64,000 nt of DNA from Scolanthus callimorphus. Its lineage: Eukaryota > Cnidaria > Anthozoa > Actiniaria > Edwardsiidae. Shown in pieces: positions 24,808 through 38,000 of this stretch. Numbering within the stretch: the first letter of the stretch is position 1; each line of letters opens with the position of its first letter. The notes below the pieces were generated by a model. It saw nothing but the letters and a program-made list of their open reading frames with translations, made no database searches and had not been told where the DNA came from. The translations under genes and the position numbers were made by a program. The stretch is taken from assembly GCA_033964015.1 (NCBI GenBank), contig CM066913.1, forward strand, positions 29,042,790 through 29,106,789, read 5' to 3'.

Positions 24808-25596
24808 CTACCAAGGTATCTGCTGGCCATCCCAGGCAAAAAAATTCCCACTGTCCTCAACAGTAAGACCATCAATAATGCCCATAATACATTCTACTGC
24901 ATAGTCAGGGCTAAATATCTTGGCAGGGTCGACATTTCTGTGGTACCTCCTGGACAGGTCTGTGTTGACTGTACCAGGGTGGACACTAATACATACAACC
25001 TTGTTCCTGCCTCTCCCTAACTCAATGCTAAGCGTCTTGGTCGCCATGTTCAGAGCGGCCTTGGACATTCTATAGCTATACCATCCTCCTAGCTCATTCC
25101 CTCCAATAGACCCTACTCTGGCTGACATATTGACCAATACTCCACGATGTCCAGCTTTCGGCTCTCCCTGGTAGCCAAATAGCCCTCCACCTCTGGTTAG
25201 CAGTGTACCAAAGTGTTTGGCCATTAAAAGTGACCCAATGCTGTTTGTCATCAAAGTTGTCATCAAGTTACTGGACGAAACGTCTCTCAAACTCGTCTCG
25301 CCTTTACCACTAGGGTGTAGAATGCCGGCACAATTAATCAACAAATCAAGTTTGTCACCATGGTCCTTTTTAACCATCTCCGAAATGGTTTTGATCTGGT
25401 CCTCGTTCTGTACATCGAGAGGGTAAACTGATACATTATTCGGGAAGTTATTCTGTAAATCCTTGAGTTCTAAAGCATTTTGCGGATTCCTGCATGTTGC
25501 GATAACTTTGCTGTTAGGCCTGGATAGAAGATAACGGCAAAACTGCAGCCCTATTCCTCGACTCGCACCTTGAACAAGAGCTAAAGATGCAGCCAT
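24808..25596 (-). CDS. Short-chain dehydrogenase/reductase, C-factor/sniffer-like, single exon
   Basis: Rossmann-fold NAD(P)-dependent oxidoreductase of 262 residues, the usual length of a classical SDR. Visible motifs: the cofactor glycine motif GASRGIG at residues 10-16; ATCR near 33-36 at the end of beta-2, where the Arg would suit NADPH; PLDV at 59-62; NCAG at 88-91 in place of the usual NNAG; Asn118; the VNMSARVGS strand with probable catalytic Ser158; and YSYRMSK with catalytic Tyr175 and Lys179; then VHPGTVNTDL. The LGGWYSYRMSKAAL stretch is typical of the C-factor/sniffer/carbonyl-reductase-like subgroup. The substrate cannot be told from sequence. The start is in the context aaatATGG. 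It is intronless between intron-rich genes, so a retrocopy or transferred origin is possible. It lies head-to-head with TBK1, 426 bp between start codons. Confidence 0.93.
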   Translation of the reverse strand: MAASLALVQGASRGIGLQFCRYLLSRPNSKVIATCRNPQNALELKDLQNNFPNNVSVYPLDVQNEDQIKTISEMVKKDHGDKLDLLINCAGILHPSGKGETSLRDVSSSNLMTTLMTNSIGSLLMAKHFGTLLTRGGGLFGYQGEPKAGHRGVLVNMSARVGSIGGNELGGWYSYRMSKAALNMATKTLSIELGRGRNKVVCISVHPGTVNTDLSRRYHRNVDPAKIFSPDYAVECIMGIIDGLTVEDSGNFFAWDGQQIPW

Positions 25597-26022
25597 ATTT
25601 GCTTGTTTACTATCTTTGTGTCCTTCGAACGTGTTACATAACTATCGTTACGTAATCTTGTTGCGTTACATAACTGCTTTTGTGACATGACATTGCCAAT
25701 GACCCGACCGGAAAGGCGAGAGGGCAGAACGTGGGGAGGGGTAGGTAGGGTGAATAATTACACCCCCGCCAAAATGATTTCAGGATCGATCACCATGTTT
25801 TTGGCCATGACTCACGGTTTTAAATTTCGTCAATTCAGTAGTTTTTCCTGCTATCCCCTTGCAAATGGGAATGACTAAACAGAAACATTCTAGAAAACTC
25901 CTGCGACCTTGAAATCTCAGAGTTCATAGCGAGTTCGTCGACATCAGTCTTCTTCAGATTTCAGTTATAGAAAGCAGCCCGCTCCGCCATATTGGCCAAC
26001 GTTCTGCTGCTCTGCTTATGAA
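25597..26022. promoter_or_regulatory. Shared 5' region between divergent dehydrogenase and TBK1
   Basis: Only 426 bp separate the two start codons, so the core promoters of both genes probably lie here. A purine/GC-rich stretch (GAGGGCAGAACGTGGGGAGG) is at ~25720. No convincing TATA box was seen. Promoter activity is inferred from geometry alone. Confidence 0.5.
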
Positions 26023-29000
26023 ATGGAAATTCGTAGCAGCGCTAATTATGTTTGGTACACGAAAGATGTACTCGGTCAGGGAGCTACAGGAGCAGTGTAT
26101 AAAGGCCGTCACAAGGTAACGAATTGAGCACATTCAATGGTGCATGGTGGTACAACCATGCAACCACCCTATAAAAAAGCTTCCGCCTTCAAACTCCAAC
26201 TCATATGACTTGCTGTTGACCTCTTTGTGATTTTCAGAAAACAGGGGACGTATTTGCAATCAAGGCTTCGAACCATTTGGGAATGATGAGGCCTGTGGAT
26301 GTGAGGAAACGAGAGTTCGATGTTCTGACCAAATTGAATCATGAGAACATAGTCAAGATTTTCGCATCTGAAATCGAGGTAGAATGCAAGTATCTTATAA
26401 CACATAAGCTTATTAGTTAGCTACTTTACTTTACTTTAATGGAGAATGCGTATGCCATTATTCGTGATTTATTGAATGTTTATGTTCTCGGCCTATTTAC
26501 TGTACTTCTGTCTTCTTCTGATTCTGACAAATACGGACAGCGCGCGAAAGAGGTGACACGTAACTTACATGTTCTCGTGAGTGGTGCGTGCAGATTCGTG
26601 CCATTTCATAGAGAGTGTATGGCATTTTCGCTTTCGCCTAATGGAGTTTGCTGATCGGAGTTTGTTGATCATGTTTTTTTTCAAAAACTAAACCCTAGTA
26701 TTTGAATCTGGTTTTACCTGTACACCCCAGTAGTGTAAAACTGGTGCACGATATATTGCATTTTAATGTCGCCATGCAAGTCTGCACTGGTCCAATAAAT
26801 TAATGACCTTCCGTGGGAAGAGAGCGGAAGAGAGCGTGAGGGGAATCCCCTTACATCATATATATACGCAGTACGCATGGCTTTCTTGGAAGCATTCCCT
26901 TTTCTAAGAAATCAGGATTCTCACCCAGAAGCCTCCTCGGGCATGGGAGTATGACACTAATCACATGCAATAACTGTTAACGTGGTGGTATATCATGTAA
27001 CAATCAATGTTCACTGTAATAACTCCAAATCAAACAGGAGTGATACAGCTTTGGAAGATCTTGTGTAATTGGATATTCTATTGTATGACCCTCTATTGTT
27101 TTACACCTAGCGTATCAATCCGATGGGCTTAGATCTTACGAGAGCCATATCATGACTCAAATCAAAACGTATGGAAGAAAAAAATATTGAAATGATTTAA
27201 AGCATGTTATCATGTTTGATTTTCTGTCTTCTCCTATGTGAAATCTCTAATCCATTTGTTATTAGGGTATTTTTCAACATCTCAGGGCTTGAAATTAAGA
27301 AATAATCATAGTCGTAATTTTATGCAATGTACCAACATTATAGGAGTAATTCTTCAAAAATCTAGGTGCAAATCCACTACGAGAACACTGTAGAAACTAA
27401 AAACACAGTTGTTATTTTACGCCTAAGTCTAAAAAGTTAGGCATAAATGGAACATTTTTATACATTTCACCGCTTATGTACATCTCCCTTACTGACCCTT
27501 GCTGAAATGCGAAAACATAAATGGCCTACAAATTCAAACATCTAGGGCTATTTGTCTACAGGCCCTACAGTCAACAATCAGCACAATCCGTAGTTGCAAT
27601 TATCAGAATCCGAACTCCAAAGTCGAATTTTCAATAGATCTGTGATCCGGTACATTTTAAGAATCTGAAAATCTGTTCGATTTTTTCTTACTGCGGTTTT
27701 CATAATTCTGTGAACTCTCGCTAACGATTTCCAACCGTCAAACCGCCTTCTGGCTTCCATCAATCAAACTCCCGAGTCTTTTCGTCGTTACTCTTTGTGC
27801 GTTTTGATTGGTCAGCACGTAACGTTGCTGTCGCGACAGGAAGCCATTTTAGCACTGCTTAGGCGCTGTCCAATCAAAAAGCACAAATAGAACGACGAAA
27901 AGACTCGAAGTTTAATTGACGGAAGCCAGAAGGCGGTTTTACGGTTGGAAATCAATAGCGAGAGTTCGCAGAATTACGAAAACCGCAGTAACATCCGTAA
28001 TCCGTGTGCTATTTAGGCCCAAATCCACCGATCCGCAAACCTATTCACCCCCCATATTTACGCCGTATTGGGCACAATTTCAAGCCCTGCATCTAGAAGC
28101 CTTCAGTTGGGGCAGCGGAAACAAAATTCTGGTGGTACTCTAGAGAAACAATTTCTTCTTCTTTTTTGTAAGGGGGTTTTGGGGGCATTTTCCCTCAAGG
28201 GAAATTGTCAAATTTTTGGCCTCTGGATGGATGGAAATGCATCAAAATTAAGGTAACCAGATTTTGGCTGTGATCTTGCCGATAGAAGGCCCAGGAAAGC
28301 AACTATAGATGAAAAATGTGATGCAAAATGGCAAAAAGGTGCCCAGCTTACCTACTTGGGACATAACCATCAATACTATTAGGTGGGGGGGGAGGAAGTT
28401 GGGCTAATACAGAGATGCCAACTCTGTCACTTTAAGAGGGGTATGATTTCCAAACTGTCCAATTGCAGCATGTGAGATCCAATGTAGAGGAAATTGGCCA
28501 GTTGTAAAAAATTAGGAAACAATCCACACACTGACAGTACCGTAATAGGATTTGAGGTGGCTGTAAGGGATTCCACAGTGCAAATACATTTTGTAAAAAC
28601 ACCCCATCTCCAACATTTTCAAGCTAGGAGGCTGGCATCTCTGTGGATATGTTTGCTAGATCTGCACATAAACTTCTGCACTTTGAGTCAATTGTAACCA
28701 CCAAAAGAAATCATCGCATGATCTGAATTGGGTGGCAAGAGATGTAAATACTGTTAGTAAGTGTGGTCTATTGGCATGCTTTAGCAAAACATATGATTAG
28801 GTGTTTAAATCATTTCTCTTTACTTTCCATAAGCTTTATGCAAAAAGTAGTATGGGAAGCATGAAAAGTATGTTGATGTTCAACAATAATAATTTTTAAT
28901 GTTGTGTTTTTAATAGCTACGTTCCCAGAATGAGATCATTGTGATGGAATTGTGTTCTGGAGGAAGTTTGTTTACAATGTTGGAACACCCAGCCAATGCA

Positions 29001-32000
29001 TCAGGGTTTGCTGAGCAGGATTGTATTAATGTCATCAGAGATGTTGGTAAGGTTACAGCATTCCTTATGCAAGGTTATGGAAAATACCTTCCAGAAATCT
29101 TATAGAATGATGTTTTTTTAAGCATTAGAGCACAACTTTCTATGACTTTATCGACACAATAGAGCATGCATGATGTTGGGAGAGACACAAGAATGTTGTA
29201 AAATCATGAGACGCAGGCGAGCCCGCTTTGCTGTTCCGCCAATCAAACTATTTGAGCCAATGAAACTCTTGACCTGTTTCGCCTGGTGCAGTCAAGTGGC
29301 TTTCCTCTGAACTAAAAGCAGACAATGCGAGAGAAAGCCAGGCAACTGCGCTAGGCGAAACAGCAAGAATCTGATTGGCTCATAAGATGTGACTGGCAGA
29401 ACAGAAAATCAGAAAATAAATTGATGTTTTGAAAATGTGGGTCGCGATGCAACGATTTTAGCTGTAATTTATTGAAGTAGTAACAAAGTATATACTTCTC
29501 AATAGTTGGTGGCATGAAACATCTTCATGACAAGGGAATGATTCATAGAGACCTGAAGCCAGGCAACATCATGAGAGTCTTAAAAGATGATGGAAGGTAG
29601 TCTTGGAAAGGGGAGGCAGTTTATTACCTACTTACTTAGGCCTGTCACCTTACTTTACTTAGGCCTGTCACCTCACCCCCTGCAGAGCATAAGCTCCCGA
29701 GGAGCCTTCCTCCAGTGCCCCCAGTTATGCACTCTCCTACCAAGCTCTGTCCATTTAATTCCAGTGCGTTGCATCTCACTGCCAACATCCCTCCTCCAGC
29801 TTCTCCTTGGATGCCCTCTTCTCCTTTTCCCCTGGGGGTCTCAAATAAGAGCCGCTGTGTGATGTTGTTTGCACGCTTCAATCAGCAGGGTGTGACCGAA
29901 CCACCCCCATTTCCTCCTAATCTGCAGTGCTATTGTCTCTTTCTTCAATGCACTTCCACTCTTTCCAGTTTATGAGGCAGTGTATTATTAAAACCAAGAT
30001 GGTGTGAATGACCATGCAATTCATTAATGTCTTTTAGTTTTGTATACAAGTTGACCGACTTTGGTGCTGCCAGAGAGCTTATGCCTTCAGATCAGTTTTC
30101 CTCAATTTATGGAACAGAAGAATATCTGGTGGGTATTCTAGTAAAGAAAAAATGGCCTATTTATCATAGAGGTGAACAACCACAAGAAACTCTTTTGTTT
30201 ATATTTCAGCACCCAGATCTTTATGAAAGAGGTGTTTTAAGAAAAATCAGTGGCAAAACATTTGGAGCACAGGTAAAATTATTGTATATAATTAACTATT
30301 GTATTTTTTTGACAATCATCCCCACCCCACCCTTTTATCCATAGACAGAGTATTGAAATACCCCTACTAAACCCTATTAGATGTAATAGGACAACAGACC
30401 ATCCAGATAAATGTTTGCATGGGTAAGTGTGTGATATCATCTGTATGGTTAATTTGGCTGGTATTTTCTAGGTGGATCTGTGGAGTATTGGGGTGACATT
30501 CTATCACATAGCGACAGGAAAGCTTCCTTTCAGGCCTTTTGGAGGACGTCAGAACAAGGAAATCATGTGAGCAATTGCTATATCCTTGAAATACTCAAGG
30601 GTGTTCAAAAATTATTGAAACCCCTGTGGGACCGGGGCAAATTAGGCCGATTTCTGTTTTGTCATCTTTTTTTCGTTTTCAAAACCAAAACATAAACACA
30701 ACGGCACGCAATGCATTATGGAAAGGTGTAGGGCCTTTAAAATGGGGTGATCATGTTTCTATTAAAATAATTGCACTTTATCTGAAAACGTTACGATGGT
30801 GGCTCGTGCAATTTCGATCATTTTTTTGAAAAACTTGTGTTGACTATCATTTGTATTGTTGAGATATAAATAAAACAGGTCACGTGACCTGTTTCCCACA
30901 CCTTATTTACAGGGTTTTCCAAACAGATATCTGTATTAAAGTTATTCAAGTACAACACGAATCTGCTAAAAGTTATCTTTCTTAGATGAATTTGCCACTC
31001 CATTTTAAAACATCTTTTTTTGCTCTTGGAGGTCACGTGCCCAAGCAAACACCAAATGTGCAAAATGCAAAATGTGATTAGGGAGGGGTCCAAACATGTC
31101 CCAGCCTTAACATCCTCGAATAGTTCAAAACTAGAGAAAGTGCATTGAAGCTAAGGTCTGAATCTCTATATTTACTGCAGGTATCACATCACTACAAAGA
31201 AGAAGTCAGGCATGATTGCTGGTGTACAGAAAAGTGAGGAAGGGGAGGTGGAGTGGACAGACAAACTACCAGAACAAACAAGACTATCACAGTGAGTTGC
31301 TCTTCATGTGGAATACAAAACACCACTAGTACTGAAATCTGCTTTGTTAACTTTGATTTGCTTCATGGCTGACAGTAGGGCATTCAGGAACCACCGATCT
31401 TTAACCGAAAATTTCTGTCCTGGGAGGCTCCCCCTAAAATAACAGTATAAGGATGGTATCAGACAAAATACGTCCCACCCATGTAGACAACAGCAAAGTT
31501 ACCTCTAGGAGAACTTTTTTTTACAAAATGAATGTTTTATGGTATTAATTATCTACATTAATGTCCATATTGTGATATATTTTATATCAGAAATCTTGTA
31601 CAACCATACTAACATACAAACTATGATACCACCAATACAATTTTTTTTACCATTGTTGTGCTTTGTCGCTAGAGGGTTCAAGGACTTACTGACACCTATT
31701 CTTGCTGGAGTGCTAGAATCTGATCCAAGCAGGATGATGTCCTTTGGCCAGTTTTTCATGCGTGTCCAAGACTTGATTTCAAGAAAGGTAATTGTTCGTT
31801 TTTTAGCATAATCACTCAGATAACTCCCAAAACATCCGGGTTGTCACCCCCGCTATTCAAACACTGTAGCTCAAACCATTCAATGATATTTGTACATTCA
31901 CTACGATGCCAGATAAACCCAACAAAGTCATATTGATTTGACAGTGTGTCGGCCTTCATAGCTCAGCAACGCACCTGTATCGTTTAGGCTATAATATTTA

Positions 32001-35000
32001 ACAATTATTCCTCGAGCCATATAGCTATTATATATTATATAGCCATATACAGTCAATAGCTATTGACTCAGAGGCCATGAGGGCGAGAGGAATAATTGTT
32101 TTAGTCAAATCACACTAGTAGGTCGATTTGTATTGACAAAAAATGTTTTTGTTCTGGTCATTTGCCATTTTCTGGCTTTCAAATCCGACACTTTTCGCTA
32201 CTAGTAGGCTATAACTTATAGCCTACTAGTAGCTCAACAAATCAGAACGCAGCATTGATAATATACCACTAGTGTGATTTGACTAAAACAATATAGTTGA
32301 TGTTCGCGCGCGTAAATATGTTTTGGGCCCGACTCTAAGCATGAGCGCAGCGAGGGATAAAATGAGCGCTGAGAAGGGCCCAAAACATATTTACGCCCAA
32401 GAACATCAACTACATTACTATTATTATAACTTTGGAGAGCATTGAGTACAAAAGCGAGAATTTATGGCGACTATCATAACGGCGATTGACTCGCGCTGGC
32501 TCTAATATAGAGCCCGCCAAAATGCTGATTAGAGCCCGGATAATACGCCGCAATGCTCGCCAAAGTTATAATAAGTTCGAATAGTCCTGCCTAAGAGGCT
32601 TGAAAACGATCAATATAACATCTCTGTTGCAATTAGGTTAATGTGGTTTTTCATGGCAGGTCATTGACGTTTATTGTGTGTCATCAGCCACATTCCACAA
32701 GGCTTACATCAGACCAACAAATATGTGAGTGGAACCGTCTACGCTGTAGATCATCCGTGCCACGTGTCACACCTTCGGTTCCTGACGAGGTTTTTCATTA
32801 GAATTTCAAATTTGTTCTCCAAATGCTTGGATGAGGAGGGGGGATAAGTTATAAGGAGACTATAGCAGAAAATAGAGAACCTTCAGAACCCTTATCGCAG
32901 CTGATTTACACGCAGACGACTTGTTCGTCCGATTTCTTGTAGCTTTATTTGCTGTCCGCCATACTCTGAAAAGTCTGTGACAGCGCAACATATTTTTCCC
33001 TGCCGGGCACGCCGGTTTACAAAAAAAAAGGTCGGATGCAGACTCCCAAGGTTTGCAACTCGAAAGCTGAATTACGCTGGATGTCAATTAACGGCGCCCC
33101 TGGCAGCCAATGGTCATAAGCACAGACACTGAAGGTTTCTGAGGCAAATCAAATAAGTCGAGGCTGAAATTACAATCCTCCCGACAAATCACAGCGTGTA
33201 TCCGTGTAAATCAGGCAGCGTCCTGACGGCCAGGGGGTCACCAAACAATAAACTCGCGCAAACATCTTGAAAAAGCATTATTAGGTATTTGAACATTCAA
33301 GCGACAGATAATTGAAATCCTAGAGGTTTTTCATCTGTTCGGATGTACTAGCTGAGTTAACAGGTATCATAAACATAAAAATGACAGGCAGAAATTGAAG
33401 TCTGAAAACTCTAGGCGACCTTATTACCTGTACACTACGTTTATAATAGTTCGAAAATAGAGATACAATATAGACGAAATTGTTGTCCAATTGTTGCAAA
33501 GGGATATCTCCTCTTTTCCAGGATAATTGACCTGAGAGAGGTAATCGCTAAGCAGACAGGCATACCTGCAAATCATCAGGAGCTGTTTTACAATTTCGAG
33601 CTCTTCCATCCACAACCGACAGTTCTGGCGTCAAGCTTTCCACGAACATCAGTAAGTCCTCTAATCGGCATACGGATGCAGTAGCTTAGACTTCAATTTC
33701 GCAGCTTAGACGAAACTAACGCATATGCAACTTTGTTCGCGCTGTTAGAGCGTTTGAATGTCTGGTTGTTCGCACTTATTATAATGCTGTACTGTAACAT
33801 TACATGGTCGAGTCAGTACATTTAATGTTTGTTGACGATGCAATAAAGAGTGGCCTTTAGAGATCGTGTGGTCACAAGGTGCACGCACTACTACATCAGG
33901 CTACAATAGTAATGCAACGGTTGCCCAGATGAAGGCTTTTATAATAAAGCCGAAGATTTAGAAAAACAGATTGCATTTTCAGTGTTTTTCCATAAGACTC
34001 GAGGCCGGTTTACATTTGAGTTTTTTGTTGTATTCGTCGCGGCGATTTTTCTCGCGCGAGTCGCAAACTCTCTAGTGTAAACGAGATGCAAATCTTGTGC
34101 GATTTGTGTAATCTCTCTTGCTCAAAATCGCATCGAGTTTCGAACGAAGTGCAAACCGGCCTTGTAGAATTTGGGTTTGTTTTTCAGATGACGTTCATAA
34201 TCTCTATTGGACGAAATCTTTCTAGAGATTCAAAGCATTCCTGATTCAATGTAATCTTTTCAGAGAGACGCCCCCGTCATTATGTTTGGAGGAGAATTTC
34301 TACCGCCCGAAAGATTGCAGACACGACAAACACGTAAGTCTAAATCATTTCAAAAGGTGGGAACAAAGTATGGTATGGAACAAAGCATGGCTGAATGCAA
34401 GAAAGCACGGTTGGCTCAGTGTTAAGGCGCTGGGTCTAACCGCTGTGGTCCAGGATCGATTCCAGGCTGGGACAGGGGAAAATTTCCTTTCTGTTCGAGT
34501 CGTGATTGAGACAAGTTCATATTGTGGGTTGAGCTTCTACTGTGTTTCCTCGTTCTCTATTTAACAATTAGACCTCGAGGCCGAATGTGCTATGATGAAT
34601 AGACCATGAGGCCGAAGGCCGAATGGTCTATTGATATCATAGCACATGAGGACGAGAGGTCTAATTGTTTTAGTATAAACCAACTATTTGGTCGGTTTTG
34701 GCAATGAATTCCATTATTTTATGTTGAAAAAATCAAGTTTTCTTGCAAAGAAAGGTGGTGGTTTTGCCAGGCACGGTCTATCACTAATAGACCATTAGTA
34801 GCTCAGCCAATCAGAATGCAGGATTTGTAATAGACCATTAGTTGGTTTATACTAAATAGTGTTATCTGTCGTATCAGTCAACCGTGAAACAAAAGAATAA
34901 GTCGACTGGAAATTGGTCGACACGGTCGACTGATGCGACAGATATGACAGAAAAGACTATATGGAAACCATATAGTTTTTGTACCACCTGTCAACAAATA

Positions 35001-38000
35001 AGTCTAATTCTATTCACCAAAAATACATGTAAGTTTACCGGGAATAACCAAAATAACAGTCCAGGTAATTGTTAAATGACCTTTTAACTGTTAAATCAGT
35101 ACAAATCTACAGTGTTTTGATCTATTACCAAGTGGATGGAATTGGATTGCGATTTGATTATTTGCTTGTCAGGCAAGCGTGCGAGTGCCCCTTTAAGGTG
35201 GACGATAAAGAACCCATTGCACTCTTCGTAAGAGTAAGGGATTGTCTCCCGTACAATGGCCTGGCTCTCGGAGGCATATATGCTGTAAAACTGCCCTCAT
35301 GATTGTAAGCTGCGCGGCAGCAATTTGCGCCATCTAAAGAAGCGTGGAATTCCCTCACGATGAAGTGAAGACCCGTTCTTCCTTTAAAGAAGGAATTTTT
35401 AAGGGATGTATTCAGAATGAATGTCATCATCGGACATTCTCCGATTCAAATCGGCAGATACCCGACCAAAATGGTGAGGTGTCCGGTTAATGGAGGGTCT
35501 CGATATGTTTCTTTTGTGTCCTTCTTGTATTTTAGTAAGACCAACGTTATGTCATGGATCAGAAAAAGTTGCACCGCCACAACCGTCTGTTTTAGCCCGC
35601 GGTGTGTCATGGGAGAACGAAGTACTCGTGTTATCCCAGTAGAAAATTTATCGGGAGTGATGTATTGTAGAATTAGTCAAATCACACTAGTGGTCTGTCG
35701 TCAATGCTGCGTTCTGATTGGTTGAGCTACTAGTAGGCTATAAGTTATAGCCTACGAGTAGCGAAAAGTGTCGGAATTAAATGCCAGAAAATGGCAAATG
35801 ACCAGACCAGAAAACGTTTTTGGCTATACAAATTGACCTACTAGTGTGATTTCACTAAAACAATTATTCCTCTAACCCTTATGGGCTCTGAGTCAATAGC
35901 ACAAAGACGATCATACGATTACATAGTCGTTTAATACAGGGCTGGAAATTAAGAAAAAAAACGAGGTCGCATTTTGGACAATAGTTTCAATTCTTAGTCG
36001 TGTTTTACAGACTGTGGGTGATAAAATTGCTTAAATTTTAGTCGCAAATTTGAAAGTTAGTCGCAAAAGCGACTCTACAGGCGCAATTTTTCCAGCCCTG
36101 ACTTACAGCCCCCTAATATTTGTACTCCTTGTTTCCATGATTTAGCCAAGGTGGCCATGCTACAAGCGGACTGGACTTTAGAGGGTGATGCTGCCGCCGC
36201 CAAGGTATGTACACATGCAGCATAGTAGCATCCTGGCATTCAGCCAGTCATAGCCTGCGTAGCAAGCGTTCCCGTGTGTTTTCAGGGAAAAGAAACCCAG
36301 AGAAACAGGAGAAAGCGGCGAGAAGTTCGACGAGCGAGTTTTTGGCCGCGCGAAAATGGGGCGAGCGAAGGCGAGCGAAAACAGGACGTTCCCCTCCCCT
36401 CTTCGTTTTTTGCGCCACCCAAATCTCGCCCAAGTTTCTCGTCCTGAAAACTCAAGGAGAACACTTGCTACGCAGGCTAGCCAGCCTGACGTTATCTGGG
36501 CGGTGTTGCAGTGGGTGGGAAAGAGATCTCAACCCAGCCCTCACGGTTCCACTCGGCACATATCCTACCACAGAAAACCCACCTAGAACAACAGTGACTA
36601 GGCTGAAGGTTAGTACCTTCTGTAATGGTGGCAGGCCCTTTGAGAATTGATCAAAAGAAATGGAGTGAGTTTGTTATGTTGTCCTCCTCAGACCATGGCT
36701 AATGCTGCATACTTCTGTGAGCACATTGTCCAGGAACACAGTGCTGGTGTCAAGATAATGGAAGATGCAGCAAACTCCATTCTGTGAGTGTTCGTCCTCG
36801 CTCTTGCCTTGGAGTTGACTTAAGTCAGCTCATGCTTTTCCTAGTAAAAAGAAACGAGTTTAAACGGAGCTCAGAATAGAACACAGAATAGTTTTTTTTG
36901 TCAGTTTGAGCAGTATTCGCCTTTGTCACGCGCCGCCATTTGGTTTCCAGAATGACCCGGCAAAGCAGAAAAAAGCAAGGAGCCAATCAAATTTTGGTTC
37001 TTTTAAAAACAAATAAGAGTACTTTTTGGTAGCTTGGTCAACTTTTGTAACATAAATCCCAGCATCAGGCTTCGCTTTTCAACATGAACAAAACCCGCAC
37101 GCCGCTTGGCCTCGTTTCTATGCTGAATAAATCGGCTGAAAAATTCAAGACCGCGCTTGTGTGACAAAGGCGAATGTACCAGATTGTGGTCAGTAAAAGA
37201 GCAAGTTGCGCACAGAACCCCTGATGCAGCTGCAGGTTCCCAAAGTGCAACAAGTATTATTACAGTAATAAACTTACGGACTGCAAAGTTCAGGAATAAA
37301 TATGATATTGGGGGACGAAAATAGCACAAATTTATAAGTGATTTCTGAAAATGGCGAAAAGGAATAAAGGGATATAGGTGTCCACATCTCATTGATGTCA
37401 CGGGAAACTGCATTGATAGGGACAAGAGTCAAACGGAGCACCTTTGGTTGAGATGTTAAGTCATTGAATGGCCCAAGATACATATCATATAAGCCTAGTT
37501 GGAGTTTAAATTTCGTGTTCAGTGCACGAAATTTAAACTCCAACTAGGCTTATTCATAATATATTATAGATTTAGGCACTGCCTAAAAGCGGAGCTCCTA
37601 GTGATTAAATGAAAAAGGTAATTGGTTTAGAGCAATCTATTTTATAATCGGATATCATAACTTCAATAACTGCATCTGACTTTGTTAAAGGCGTTGTCTA
37701 AAGTCAGTGAAAAAAAAAAGATGTAATAAATTTACTTACCTATATAGTCTTTTAGCCTACAACACCGATTGTACTTGGGTCCCCTGCAATGCACCAGGAA
37801 CTCAGTTCCGAGGTTACCTGACGCCAGGTCACTAAATCGGGCCAAGTTTTGCTGGTGGACATTATACTCGAAATTACATCACTTTTTTGTTTCTCTATGG
37901 CCTATTGTAGCAAAGACACAAGGATAATATTGATGGACCACGACATCTTTCGCAAAGACGTCCAGGCATGGCGCAAGCTCGCGGAAGAGATAACTGCAGC

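Larger units (their letters stand above)
26023..34333 (+). other. TBK1: TBK1 exons 1-12 (kinase and ubiquitin-like domains)
   Basis: Coordinates: 26023-26115, 26238-26378, 28917-29046, 29506-29596, 30038-30128, 30210-30272, 30472-30566, 31181-31291, 31673-31787, 32660-32724, 33522-33651, 34264-34333. All are GT...AG. Exons 1-9 encode the kinase domain and exons 10-12 the ubiquitin-like domain. Exon 9 begins at an AG directly followed by AGGG, which restores the codon split across intron 8. Confidence 0.92.

Noticed and set aside
24541..25020. 159-residue + strand frame overlapping the dehydrogenase
   Set aside because: It is antisense to the 3' end of a clearly conserved gene and has no domain of its own.
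34410..34480. tRNA gene
   Set aside because: A- and B-box-like words are present, but I could not pair an acceptor stem or anticodon arm; a SINE head fits better.
37003..37425. 140-residue open frame on the - strand in TBK1 intron 14
   Set aside because: No recognisable domain or splice partners; length is within chance expectation for intronic DNA.
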